In this document: piece by piece, positions 26,198-34,576 of the stretch
Layout: each line of letters starts with the position of its first letter
Position numbering within the stretch: the stretch's first letter is position 1
Notes under the pieces: generated by a model
What the model saw: the letters and a program-made list of their open reading frames with translations, nothing else
The model's database searches: none
Told to the model about the DNA's origin: nothing
Origin: Paracoccaceae bacterium Fryx2
GTDB taxonomy: Bacteria > Pseudomonadota > Alphaproteobacteria > Rhodobacterales > Rhodobacteraceae
DNA length: 64,000 nucleotides
Assembly (NCBI GenBank): GCA_032334235.1
Contig: JAVSGI010000003.1
Location: 124,001 to 188,000, forward strand
Reading direction: 5' to 3'
Made by a program: the position numbers and the translations under genes

Positions 26198-26910
26198 GCC
26201 CGGTCCCCGATCGCTGTCGACCGCTCGAAGCAATGCGGCTGCGCTTTCACGATGCCGGGCAGATCTATCAGGATCTCGCGCAGATGCAGGCGGATCGCCG
26301 CGTCTGCCCGGTCCGGGTCATGCGCGCGGATCGCTTCCACCACTTCGGAATGCTGGTCGATCAACCGCCCGCGCGAGACCTGCCGGGCGCTGATGTGACG
26401 CACGCGGTTCATGTGGATCTTCAGCTGCTCCAGATGGTCGGCAACGGCCGCCTGACCGGCCAGTTCGGCAAGCAGGCGGTGAAAGTCCTCGTCCAGCTTC
26501 ATGAAATCCTCGCCGGTTGCGCTGATGCCCAGCGACCTCTGCTGAGCCAGGCTTTCGTCGAGGGCGGCGATGGCAGGGGCACCCGCAGTCTCTGCAACCC
26601 GGCGGGCAATGTCTGCCTCGACCGCCTCGCGGATGAAACGCGCGGTCAGCACGGCAGGCACCGAGATGAGGCTGACGAAGGTGCCCCGCTGCGGGCGAAC
26701 CTCGACCAACCCCTCCTCCGCAAGCTTGATGAAGGCCTCGCGCACGGGTTGGCGCGAAACGGAATAGGCGCCTGCAATCTCGGTCTCCGAAATGCGGGCG
26801 CCGGGGGCGATGTGGCCGTGAATGATCCTGTCACGCAGCAGACGGTGCAGTTGCGGCCCCACGGCCGTGCGCTGCTCCAGAAGCTGAACCTGAGCCAGAT
26901 TTTCGATCAT
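26194..26910 (-). CDS. GntR-family regulator with FCD domain (FadR subfamily)
   Basis: This 238-residue regulator has an N-terminal winged helix (about 15-80; SETEIAGAYSVSRQPVREAFIKLAEEGLV) and an all-helical FCD ligand-binding domain. The latter includes the metal-ligand pattern LDEDFHRLL and later HSEVVEAIRAHD. FCD regulators of this kind sense uronates or their keto acids and control the neighbouring genes. I start at the ATG at 26910 because GGGAGG precedes it. It is the first gene of the leftward unit and faces uxuA across 101 bases, so it probably represses both directions until a pathway intermediate binds. Confidence 0.9.
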   Translation of the reverse strand: MIENLAQVQLLEQRTAVGPQLHRLLRDRIIHGHIAPGARISETEIAGAYSVSRQPVREAFIKLAEEGLVEVRPQRGTFVSLISVPAVLTARFIREAVEADIARRVAETAGAPAIAALDESLAQQRSLGISATGEDFMKLDEDFHRLLAELAGQAAVADHLEQLKIHMNRVRHISARQVSRGRLIDQHSEVVEAIRAHDPDRADAAIRLHLREILIDLPGIVKAQPHCFERSTAIGDRA

Positions 26911-27011
26911 TGCCGTCCTCCCTGCCAAATCCTTACAGTCAAACTTCCATACTAGTCAACAATTATGAGTCGTGCTAAACGGGGATGAGATGAAAGTGGA
27001 GGAGACGGCCC
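26911..27011. promoter_or_regulatory. Divergent promoter between gntR operon and uxuAB
   Basis: This 101-base region is AT-rich compared with its surroundings and must hold both promoters. It contains ACTAGT (26951-26956) with TTGACTAGTATGG on the minus strand, a plausible FCD-regulator half-site, but no clean full palindrome. A ribosome site GGAGGAG precedes the uxuA ATG. Confidence 0.5.
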
Positions 27012-28226
27012 ATGCGGCAGACTTGGCGTTGGTTCGGGCCGAAGGATCTGTGTTCCGTCGATGACATGCGGCAGGCGGGGGTGGAGGGCGTGGTCTCTGC
27101 CCTGCATCACGTGCCGATGGGCACGGTCTGGACGCCGGAAGAAATCGCCCGCCGTCAGGCCGAAATCGGCCGGATGAAGGATGGCACGCCGTCGCGGCTG
27201 GCCTGGGAGGTGGTGGAAAGCCTGCCGGTGTCGGAGGACATCAAGAAGCAGAAGGGCGACTGGCGCGCGCATCTCGAGAACTGGAAAGTCTCGATGCGCC
27301 ACCTGCGCGAAGCCGGGATCGAGGTGATCTGCTACAACTTCATGCCCGTGCTGGACTGGACGCGCACCGATCTGGCCTGGCGGCTGCCGACCGGCGGGAC
27401 GTGCATGAGGTTTGACCTGATCGACTTCGCGGCCTTCGACATCCACATCCTCGCCCGCCCCGGCGCGGCCGGGGATTTCACGCCCGAAGTGGTCGCAGAA
27501 GCAGCCCGCCGCCACACCGAGATGCCCGAGGCGCGGAAGGAGGCACTTGCCAGGAACGTGGTCTTCGGCCTGCCCGGTGCCGCAGAGAGCTTCAGCCTTG
27601 AGGACGTGCGCCGCCATCTGGCCGAATACGCAGGCACGACCGCAGAACAGTTGCGCCGCCATCTGGTCGATTTTCTGGCCGAGGTCGCGCCGCTGGCGCA
27701 GGAACTGGGGATGCGGCTGTGCTGCCACCCGGACGATCCGCCGTTTTCGCTGCTGGGCCTGCCCCGCGTGATGTCGACCGAGGCCGATTACCGGGCCGTG
27801 ATGCAGGCCGTGGACATTCCGGCGAACGGGATCACGCTTTGCTCCGGCTCGCTGGGCGCCCGCCCCGACAACGATCTGCCCGGCATGATGGACCGGCTGG
27901 GCGACCGCGTGCACTTCCTGCATCTGCGCAACGTGCGGCGCGAAAGCGCCGGGGTCAAAGGCAGCTTCCACGAGGCCGAGCATCTGGGCGGCGGCACCGA
28001 CATGGTCGCGCTGATCGCGGCGGCCCTGCGCGAGGAACGCCGCCGCAAGGCATCCGGCCGCACCGATGTCTCGATTCCGTTCCGTCCCGACCATGGGCAG
28101 GACATCCTTGACGACCTCGGGCGGCAGGCGCAGCCGGGTTATCCCTCGATCGGACGGCTCAAGGGGCTGGCCGAACTGCGCGGCATCTTGACGGCGCTGG
28201 ATCATCCGGTGGAGGGGCTGCGATGA
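27012..28226 (+). CDS. uxuA: Mannonate dehydratase
   Basis: This 404-residue enzyme removes water from D-mannonate to give 2-keto-3-deoxy-D-gluconate. Family blocks are the start RQTWRWFGPKD, HHVPMGTVWTPEEI, CYNFMPVLDWTRTDL, the metal-binding CCHPDDPP, and the closing PFRPDHGQDILDDL. The length matches the family. It overlaps uxuB by ATGA and is divergent from the GntR operon. It is the last step of the fructuronate branch, downstream of UxaC and UxuB. Confidence 0.96.
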   Translation: MRQTWRWFGPKDLCSVDDMRQAGVEGVVSALHHVPMGTVWTPEEIARRQAEIGRMKDGTPSRLAWEVVESLPVSEDIKKQKGDWRAHLENWKVSMRHLREAGIEVICYNFMPVLDWTRTDLAWRLPTGGTCMRFDLIDFAAFDIHILARPGAAGDFTPEVVAEAARRHTEMPEARKEALARNVVFGLPGAAESFSLEDVRRHLAEYAGTTAEQLRRHLVDFLAEVAPLAQELGMRLCCHPDDPPFSLLGLPRVMSTEADYRAVMQAVDIPANGITLCSGSLGARPDNDLPGMMDRLGDRVHFLHLRNVRRESAGVKGSFHEAEHLGGGTDMVALIAAALREERRRKASGRTDVSIPFRPDHGQDILDDLGRQAQPGYPSIGRLKGLAELRGILTALDHPVEGLR

Positions 28227-29686
28227 CCAGGCTTTCCTCGCTTGAGGCGATCACCGGCCCGGCGGTGCGGCCCGGATACGATCCGGCGGCGCATGGCCGG
28301 GGGATCGTCCATCTCGGAATCGGGACCTTCCACCGCGCCCATCAGGCCGCCATCACCGATGCCGCGCTGGCAGCGGCGGGCGGCGACTGGCGCATCACCG
28401 GGGTCAGCCTTCGCTCCACCGATGTCGCCGAGGCGATGAACCCGCAGAACGGGCTCTACACGCTGATCGAGCGCGGGGCCGAGGGCACGTCGGCCCGGGT
28501 CATCGCCGCGATCCGCGACGTGATTGCAGCCGACCCTGCCGCGACGCTGGCCGCCATGGCCGATCCATCGGTGCGGATCGTCACCCTGACCGTGACCGAG
28601 AAGGGCTACGGCATCGACCGGGCCACCCGCGTGCCGGACCAGTCGCATCCGGCCGTCGCGGCCGACCTTGCCGCGCCCGAGGCGCCGGGCGGCGTGCTGG
28701 GCCTGATCGTTGCCGCGCTGCGGCTGCGGCGTGCGGCCGGGGTCGCTCCCTTCACGGTGCTGTCTTGCGACAACCTGCCGGAAAACGGTGCCCTGCTGCG
28801 CGATGGCGTCAGGGGTTTCGCACGTCTGGTCGATCCCGCACTGGCCGACTGGATCGCGGCCGAGGTGGCGTTTCCCTCGTCGATGGTGGACAGGATCACG
28901 CCCGCCGCCACCGCCGAGACGCTGGCAGAGGCCGAACGCCAGACCGGCTGCACCGACCTTGCCGCGGTCGAGACCGAACCCTACTGCCAGTGGGTGATCG
29001 AGGATCACTTCCCGCAGGGCCGCCCGGCATGGGAAGCGGGCGGCGCGATCTTCGTGACCGACGTGGCCCCCTATGAGCGGCTGAAGCTCACCATGCTCAA
29101 CGGTAGCCATTCGATGCTGGCCTATGCGGGCTTTCTGTCGGGCCACCGCCATGTCCGGGACGTGATGGCGGACCCGGTGTTGCCCATTCTGGTTGCGCGC
29201 CACCTTCGCGCGGCGGCTGCGGTGATGCCCCCCCTCGCCGGAATTGACCCAGCCGCCTATGCCGACGCGCTGGAACAGCGCTTCCGCAATCCCGCCATCG
29301 CGCACGAGACCTACCAGATCGCGATGGACGGCACGCAAAAGCTGCCGCAGCGGATTTTCCAGCCCGCCTCTGCCGCGCTGCGACAGGGCCTGTCCCTGCA
29401 GCCCTTCGCCTTCGCCACCGCCGCCTGGATGCGCTACACCCTGGGCGAAACCGACGATGGCCAGACCCATGCCCTGCGCGACCCGCGCGAGGACGAAATC
29501 CGCATGGCCCTCGCCCCGGTGCCGCGGGATGCGGGGAAGATCGTCGATGCTCTCTCCGGTCTGCCCGGGCTGATACCCGATGACCTTCGCGATGCCGCCG
29601 CTTGGCGCGTGGCCGTGGTCGCCAGTCTGGACCGGATGCTGGTGCTGGGCGTGGCCGCCGCGCTGCTGCAGGAGGCGCAGGGATAG
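28223..29686 (+). CDS. uxuB: D-mannonate oxidoreductase / fructuronate reductase (mannitol dehydrogenase family)
   Basis: This 487-residue NAD-dependent dehydrogenase reduces D-fructuronate to D-mannonate. The N-terminal Rossmann region has VHLGIGTFHRAHQA. The middle has the family's SCDNLPENG and the catalytic lysine region PYERLKLTMLNGSHS. It overlaps uxuA by 4 bases, and context chooses fructuronate over mannitol as substrate. It ends 235 bases before the IS256 left end. Confidence 0.93.
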   Translation: MTRLSSLEAITGPAVRPGYDPAAHGRGIVHLGIGTFHRAHQAAITDAALAAAGGDWRITGVSLRSTDVAEAMNPQNGLYTLIERGAEGTSARVIAAIRDVIAADPAATLAAMADPSVRIVTLTVTEKGYGIDRATRVPDQSHPAVAADLAAPEAPGGVLGLIVAALRLRRAAGVAPFTVLSCDNLPENGALLRDGVRGFARLVDPALADWIAAEVAFPSSMVDRITPAATAETLAEAERQTGCTDLAAVETEPYCQWVIEDHFPQGRPAWEAGGAIFVTDVAPYERLKLTMLNGSHSMLAYAGFLSGHRHVRDVMADPVLPILVARHLRAAAAVMPPLAGIDPAAYADALEQRFRNPAIAHETYQIAMDGTQKLPQRIFQPASAALRQGLSLQPFAFATAAWMRYTLGETDDGQTHALRDPREDEIRMALAPVPRDAGKIVDALSGLPGLIPDDLRDAAAWRVAVVASLDRMLVLGVAAALLQEAQG

Positions 29687-29921
29687 GCGTATCCACACCG
29701 GCGGCCACGGGGTCGGGCAAGGATGGGCCAAGGCTGCGACATGCCCTGGCCAGAAGACCTGCACCACCGCCTGACGGTCATCGGCCTGCGTCGGCATTCC
29801 TGCCGCAACCGGGCGAGAAGCCGATGGTGGCGGCGCGATCGGAAATCTGTCCGGTTTGCACGGGTGGATCTCTGCATTCACCGCACCTATATTCCCCTCA
29901 GACGGTCATTCGGCGCCTTTA
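29687..29921. other. Intergenic between uxuB and the IS256 left end
   Basis: These 235 bases hold no supported gene. They are the left flank of the nested insertion. The last nine bases do not match the nine after the element's right end, so the IS256 copy has no target duplication. Confidence 0.5.
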
Positions 29922-30030
29922 GGTGGTGTCGCGGGAGTGGTTGTAGCGCGTCAACCAGCATGTCCGTGACCGTCAACCACGTTGGCCGGTTTTAGGCCGC
30001 TGGGTTGGCGTATCTGGAATTGTTTTTCGC

Positions 30031-30846
30031 TCAGCCTTCTCCTTTGTCCTTGTTGTCGGCGATGGTTGTCGTTGGCGGTCTGCTCAGCGCCTCTTTGTTG
30101 GAGGCGGCCGCGCGCTGGCGGAAGCTTTCGGCATTCATCTCCAGGATCGCTGCGTGATGAACCAGCCGGTCGATGGCGGCGACGGTCATCGCCTTGTCCG
30201 GGAAGATCTGGTCCCAGCCGCTGAAGGGCTGGTTGGCGGCGATGGCGATGCTGCGGTATTCGTAGCGCCGGGCGATCAGCTCGAAGAGCACGCCTGTCTC
30301 GGCCTGATCCTTGTGGGCGTAGGTGATGTCGTCGAGGATGATCAGGTCGAACTTGTCGAGCTTGGCGAGCGCGGCTTCGAGCACCAGATCGCGGCGGGCG
30401 GCCTGAAGTCGCTGCACCAGATCGCTGGTGCGGGTATAGAACACGCGGTGTCCCCGCTCGATCAGGGCATGGCCTATCGCGCAGAGAATGTGCGTTTTGC
30501 CCGTGCCGGAATTGCCGATGGCGATCAGGTTGCCGCCACCCTCCAGCCAGTCGCCGGCCGCCAAGGCCTCGATCCGGGCGCGCGGCAGGGTTGGCAGCGC
30601 CTTGAAGTCGAAGGTCGCCAGCGTCTTGCCAGCCGGTAGCTGTGCCTCGTTCATGTGGCGCTGAATGCGGCGCATGTCGCGCTCGGCCAGTTCGTATTCC
30701 GCGAGGACAGCCAGAAAGCGGGCAGCGGGCCAGCCTTCGGTGTCGGCACGGGTGGCGATGTCGGCCCAAAGCTTGTGGAAGCTGGGCAGGCGCAGCGCGG
30801 TCAGCATGCCTGGCAGCGTGTGGATGTCGATCTCGCGGGAGGTCAT
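30031..30846 (-). CDS. istB: IS21 transposition helper ATPase IstB
   Basis: This 271-residue AAA+ ATPase assists the IstA transposase. The Walker A motif is GNSGTGKT, Walker B is FDLIILDDITYA, and a sensor segment AIAANQPFSGW follows. I start at the ATG at 30846, which overlaps the istA stop; the longer frame upstream is antisense to nothing known and lacks similarity. The C-terminal tail after about residue 250 is low-complexity (basic and acidic). It belongs to the complete IS21 copy 1. Confidence 0.93.
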   Translation of the reverse strand: MTSREIDIHTLPGMLTALRLPSFHKLWADIATRADTEGWPAARFLAVLAEYELAERDMRRIQRHMNEAQLPAGKTLATFDFKALPTLPRARIEALAAGDWLEGGGNLIAIGNSGTGKTHILCAIGHALIERGHRVFYTRTSDLVQRLQAARRDLVLEAALAKLDKFDLIILDDITYAHKDQAETGVLFELIARRYEYRSIAIAANQPFSGWDQIFPDKAMTVAAIDRLVHHAAILEMNAESFRQRAAASNKEALSRPPTTTIADNKDKGEG

Positions 30847-32351
30847 GCGCAGGCTCCCAGAAGGGCATCGAAGCTGTCGAGCGAGGGATGGGCGACGGCA
30901 ACATCTCTCGGCAGCGCCGTTTGCCGCGGGTTCAGGCAGGATGCCAGAGGTCCGGGATCGGGCACCCGGCCCGCGTCCAATTCTGCTGCCAGCAGATGCG
31001 CCAGCTCCGCCTCGCAGGCCTGGTCGTGGGCGATGAACAGCAGGTCGACCATGCGGCGGCAGGCGTCGCGGCGGGGCAGATCGCGCTGCAGCACCTGCCA
31101 GGCTGCAGCGTATTCGGTCCGCGGGAACAGGCTGTCGCGGTAGATCGAACTCCACAGGGCTTGCGGTTTGCGCCGCAGGGCATGGATGACGTGATGGTAG
31201 TTGATGACATGCACGCGATGGCCGTCGCCGCGACCACGCGCCCTTGTATGGCTGACGACCAGGGTGCTGCCGAGAAAGGCCTCAAGGCGATCGTCGTAAA
31301 GGTGGACCCGCAAGCGCTGCCCGATCAGCTGCGACGGGGCGCTGTAGAAGATGCTCTTGACCAGAAAGCCGCTGGTGCGGGTGACGGGCACCACGATCTC
31401 GGTGAAGTCGGTGGTGCGCCGGCGCGGCAGGGGCTTCAGATGCGCCCGTTCCACCTGCGTGGCCGCCGCCCGCTGCCGGTTGCGCCGTGCCACCAGAATG
31501 TCGATGAAGCGGCGGTAGTCCTCGATGCTGGCGAAGTCGCGGCTGCCGCGCAGGATCAGCGCCTGTTCGATGGCCTTCTTCAGGTGCCGGTTCTGGGATT
31601 CCACCGCGCCGTTCTCATGAGCTTCCCCGCGGTTGTTGCGACTGGCCTCCATGCCGTAATGGCCGACGAAGGCATTGTAGCGCGTGGTGATATCCTGGCG
31701 CTGGTCAGCCGTCAGGTTGCGGAAAGCGGCCGAGAGGCTGTCGGTGCGATGCTCCTGTGGTGCCCCGCCGAGCGACCAGAGCGCCTGCTGCAGGTTCTCG
31801 GCCAGGGCCGTGAAGCTCTCCCCGCCCAGGACCACCCCGACATGCTCCCACCGGCTGTAGACCATGACGAAGTGGTAGAGCAGATGCGGGAATAGCTGGC
31901 CCGCGATCGTCACCTCCAGCTCCTCGGCATGAGTGAAGTCGGACTGGGCCATGCGGCCCGGCTCCGGCGTCTGGCGGAAGATGATGTCGCGCTCGGGTCC
32001 GTTCAGCGCCCGCCACTGCCGCACCCGCCGTTCCAGGGTGCGCCGGATGCGGTCATCGGGGAAGGCCAGCGGATGCAGGCCCTGAAGGTGGCGCAGCAGG
32101 GTGACGGCCTGCAAGGCGCTGTCCCTCTCCAGCAAGGGAAGGATGTCGCCCTCCCAAAAGCCTTCGAGGGGATCGGCCACCGTGCGCCCGTGAACGATCT
32201 TGCGGTTCGAGGGCAGCGTCGGGTTGGCATCGAACCGTCGGGCCGTGCGCTCGCTGAACCCGGCGCGGGCGGCCGACGTGCGCTGACTGTGATATCGGAG
32301 GTCGGACATGTATAATCTCAATTGCTGGTCGTTGATGGGTTTGTAGGCCAA
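30843..32351 (-). CDS. istA: IS21-family transposase IstA (DDE)
   Basis: This DDE transposase of about 502 residues begins with a helix-turn-helix region (RTSAARAGFSERTARRF), then the catalytic core: first Asp in AQSDFTHAEE, second Asp in HRTDSLSAAF, and Glu in NGAVESQNRHLKKA. I propose a TTG start at 32351, since GGAGG lies 7 bases upstream and the residues after it (AYKPINDQQLRLYM) match the family N-terminus. An ATG at 32393 or 32309 is possible. It overlaps istB by 4 bases. Confidence 0.9.
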   Translation of the reverse strand: MAYKPINDQQLRLYMSDLRYHSQRTSAARAGFSERTARRFDANPTLPSNRKIVHGRTVADPLEGFWEGDILPLLERDSALQAVTLLRHLQGLHPLAFPDDRIRRTLERRVRQWRALNGPERDIIFRQTPEPGRMAQSDFTHAEELEVTIAGQLFPHLLYHFVMVYSRWEHVGVVLGGESFTALAENLQQALWSLGGAPQEHRTDSLSAAFRNLTADQRQDITTRYNAFVGHYGMEASRNNRGEAHENGAVESQNRHLKKAIEQALILRGSRDFASIEDYRRFIDILVARRNRQRAAATQVERAHLKPLPRRRTTDFTEIVVPVTRTSGFLVKSIFYSAPSQLIGQRLRVHLYDDRLEAFLGSTLVVSHTRARGRGDGHRVHVINYHHVIHALRRKPQALWSSIYRDSLFPRTEYAAAWQVLQRDLPRRDACRRMVDLLFIAHDQACEAELAHLLAAELDAGRVPDPGPLASCLNPRQTALPRDVAVAHPSLDSFDALLGACA

Positions 32352-32614
32352 CCCGGATCCTCCGTTTGACGGCAGAGGAACCCGGCTTACCAACCCGCAG
32401 CGACCAGCACCTTCCCCGAAATCAATCAGGCCGGTGGGGCTGCCCTCCAGACGGGCATGCCCGTCTTCCGTTCAGCCCCACCGGCCAAGGTGGTTGTCGG
32501 CACCGGCCAAGATGGTTGTCGCTGAACAAGTGGTGGAAATTTGAAGGCGGCGTAATCTCCGGGTGAACTGAAACCCACCCAGTCGGCGGCGCCAACCGCC
32601 AGGGAGATCACGCC

Positions 32615-33829
32615 ATGAACGACATTTCCGACAGCTCGGCCTTTTCGCTACTGCCCGACACGACCGGGTATGACCCGATCGAGGAGCGCCTGCGGGCAAG
32701 CGTCCGCGCGACCATCGAGACCATGTTTGAAGAGGAACTGGCCGAGTTTCTCGGCCGCATGCGCTACGGTCGCGGCGACGAGAAGGCGAAGGGCTATCGC
32801 CACGGGCACCGCGAGCGGCAGCTGACCGGCACCTTCGGCACCGAAACGGTGCGCGTGCCCCGCGCCCGGGTCGAGGACGAGGACGGCAAGGCTAAGGAAT
32901 GGCGCTCGAAGGCGCTGCCGCGCTACCAGCGGCTGACGAAGAAGGCCGAGGCGCTGATCGCGGCGGTCTATCTTGCCGGGACCAACACCCGGCGCGTCAA
33001 GCGGGCGCTGTTCGGGCTGTTCGAGGGCGCCGTCAGCAAGGATGTGGTCAGCCGTGCCTGGCGCAAGGTGAAGGTGGATTGGGATGCCTGGTCGGCCCGC
33101 AGCCTGGCCGACGAGGACATCGTCCGGCTGATCCTCGACGGCACCGTGATCCGGACCCGGCTGGACCGCAAGGCCACCAACATCTCGGTGCTGGCGGCGA
33201 TCGGCATCCGCCGCGACGGGCAGAAGGTATTGTTATCCATCAAGAACATGGGCGGAGAGAGCACATCTGCCTGGCGCCAGTTCCTCGACGACCTTGATGC
33301 CCGCGGTCTGAAGCGGCCCGAATTCGTCATCGTCGATGGCGCTCCCGGGCTTGAAGCCGCTCTGGTCGCGCTCTGGGGCGAGGCTCTGCCGATCCGGCGC
33401 TGCACGGTCCACAAGCACCGAAACCTGCTGGCGCACGCGCCCAGGCACCTGCACGACGAGCTGACCGAGGACTACCGCGACATGATCTGCGCCGACACCG
33501 CCGCCGGGATCGAGACCCGCCGCAAGGCATTCCTGCGCAAGTGCAAGGCCGTTACCGACAGCCTTGAAGAAGCAGGGGACCGGCTCTTCAGCTTCACCCG
33601 CCTCGATCCCTCGCAATGGAAGTCGGCCCGGACCACCAACGCCATCGAACGGCTGAACGAGGAGTTCCGTCGCCGGATCAAGACCCAGACCGTGCAGCCC
33701 TGCGCCGAGACCGTGCCGATGCTGCTCTGGGCGCTGCTGGCTTCCGGCCAGATCCAGATGCGCAAGGTCGACGGCTGGGAGACGCTTTCCCAGCCCCTCG
33801 ACCCGATACCTCTTGACGCAGCCGCCTGA
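32615..33829 (+). CDS. IS256-family (mutator-type) transposase
   Basis: This 404-residue transposase has the DDE residues of the family: Asp in LILDGTVIRT, Asp in FVIVDGAPGLEA, and Glu in TTNAIERLNEEFRRRI. The CTVHKHRNLL block also fits. The reading frame is complete and AGGGAGATC precedes the ATG. Its own left terminal repeat is split by IS21 copy 1, so the element is probably no longer mobile unless the transposase acts on other copies. The last ~90 bases of this gene recur in inverted orientation near 61350-61441. Confidence 0.95.
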   Translation: MNDISDSSAFSLLPDTTGYDPIEERLRASVRATIETMFEEELAEFLGRMRYGRGDEKAKGYRHGHRERQLTGTFGTETVRVPRARVEDEDGKAKEWRSKALPRYQRLTKKAEALIAAVYLAGTNTRRVKRALFGLFEGAVSKDVVSRAWRKVKVDWDAWSARSLADEDIVRLILDGTVIRTRLDRKATNISVLAAIGIRRDGQKVLLSIKNMGGESTSAWRQFLDDLDARGLKRPEFVIVDGAPGLEAALVALWGEALPIRRCTVHKHRNLLAHAPRHLHDELTEDYRDMICADTAAGIETRRKAFLRKCKAVTDSLEEAGDRLFSFTRLDPSQWKSARTTNAIERLNEEFRRRIKTQTVQPCAETVPMLLWALLASGQIQMRKVDGWETLSQPLDPIPLDAAA

Positions 33830-33896
33830 GAAACCGAACCTTCACATGCCCGGACCACACCGCCAGGGAATTTCCACAGCATTCGCGACACGACCC

Positions 33897-34076
33897 ATTT
33901 CATCTGGCAATAAGGGTTTCTCAGAGAAAAAGGCCAAATTCGCGGAGCACACCGGGCTGTTTCTGAACAAGTGGTTTTCTGAACGACCCCAGTGGACCGA
34001 ATTGGAAATCCTCGAGCGCGGCGAACGGCTCGCAGACTTGGCTGTTGCCCGCTGGGCTGGCCTAGAGGCCATCTAA
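33897..34076 (+). pseudogene. 3' fragment of a GmrSD-like (DUF262/DUF1524) restriction endonuclease gene
   Basis: Fifty-nine codons follow the IS256 right end immediately, ending at TAA. The residues GNKGFSEKKAKFAEHTG, LFLNKWFSERPQW and ILERGERLADLAVARW match my knowledge of the C-terminal end of DUF1524 domains in type IV restriction proteins of the GmrSD family. No start or upstream domain remains, and no 5' part is found elsewhere in the window. The IS256 insertion or a later deletion removed the rest. The family call rests on a short stretch. Confidence 0.6.
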
Positions 34077-34233
34077 CGCGGGTTCGGAGCCTTTGACGTA
34101 GTGAAAGCACCCTTAGGACGGAATCTCCGCTCCGGGCATTGGGCTGCTACCCAAATGATACCCACAGCACCATTCACGCAGCGAGACCTGTCGCACTGAC
34201 ACAAAAAAAATCTTGTAGCTTCAAGGATTTAAG

Positions 34234-34309
34234 TGGTGCCCAGAGACGGAATTGAACCGCCGACACGCGGATTTTCAATCCGCTGCTCTACCAACTGAGC
34301 TATCTGGGC
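34234..34309 (-). tRNA. tRNA-Phe (GAA)
   Basis: This is a complete 76-base cloverleaf beginning GCCCAGATAGCTCAG. The anticodon is GAA (34274-34276), the T arm contains GGTTCAATTCC, and the 3' CCA is encoded. The 3' end faces the IS and restriction-gene debris on its left, the usual side for integrating elements at tRNA genes. It is the boundary of the conserved housekeeping block. Confidence 0.96.
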
Positions 34310-34408
34310 ACTCTGACGAACGGCGCTGCCGGTCGGGTGTGGCGGTATTAAGCGAGGGCGCGGGGGCTGTCCAGTGGGTTCCGGCAAAAAAATGCGGGAC
34401 GGGGCGGG

Positions 34409-34576
34409 TTACTGTTGCGGGGGGGCGTCGGGGGCGGGGGGCGGGTCGTCGGGGTCTTCGGCCGGGATCACGTAGCGCCCGGTCAGCCAGCGCCCGAGGT
34501 CCACGTCGGCACAGCGGCGCGAGCAGAAGGGGCGGTACTTCGGGTCGGAGGTGCGGGCGCAGATCGGGCAGCTCAT
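34409..34576 (-). CDS. yacG: Zinc-binding protein YacG (DNA gyrase inhibitor family)
   Basis: This 55-residue protein has the YacG four-cysteine zinc site, [10 protein letters not shown] at the start and [14 protein letters not shown] after it. The C-terminal tail is proline- and acid-rich. In E. coli YacG binds zinc and inhibits gyrase. The ATG at 34576 overlaps the RNase G stop (ATGA), and the TAA is at 34409-34411. It is the last gene of the leftward housekeeping operon, before tRNA-Phe. Confidence 0.93.
   Translation of the reverse strand: MSCPICARTSDPKYRPFCSRRCADVDLGRWLTGRYVIPAEDPDDPPPAPDAPPQQ

Larger units (their letters stand above)
29942..32528 (-). mobile_element. IS21-family insertion sequence (copy 1) with 6-bp target duplication
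   Basis: This is a complete 2587-base element. Its tips are TGT (29942-29944) and ACA (32526-32528). Each end has two 20-base internal repeats: 29948-29967 and 29970-29989 on the left, 32481-32500 and 32503-32522 on the right, of the form CCGGCCAAnnTGGTTGnCGG. It is flanked by the direct repeat AGTGGT (29936-29941 and 32529-32534). It carries istA and istB on the minus strand with a 4-base overlap. All parts look intact, so the element may be active. Confidence 0.92.
29922..33895 (+). mobile_element. IS256-family element interrupted by an IS21-family element
   Basis: The left end reads GGTGGTGTCGCG (29922-29933) and resumes after the inserted IS21 at 32535 as GGAAATTTGAAGGCGGCG. The right end read on the minus strand is GGTCGTGTCGCG (33895-33884), then six bases and GTGGAAATTC. 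The ends align over about 40 bases, so they are the inverted repeats of one element with the transposase at 32615-33829 between them. Without the 2.6-kb insert and its duplication the element is about 1.38 kb, normal for the family. No 8-9 bp target duplication is seen, pointing to a later rearrangement. Confidence 0.8.

Noticed and set aside
29913-33904. Target-site duplication of the IS256 element
   Set aside because: The nine bases before 29922 and after 33895 do not match, nor does the flank of the inverted copy at 61274.
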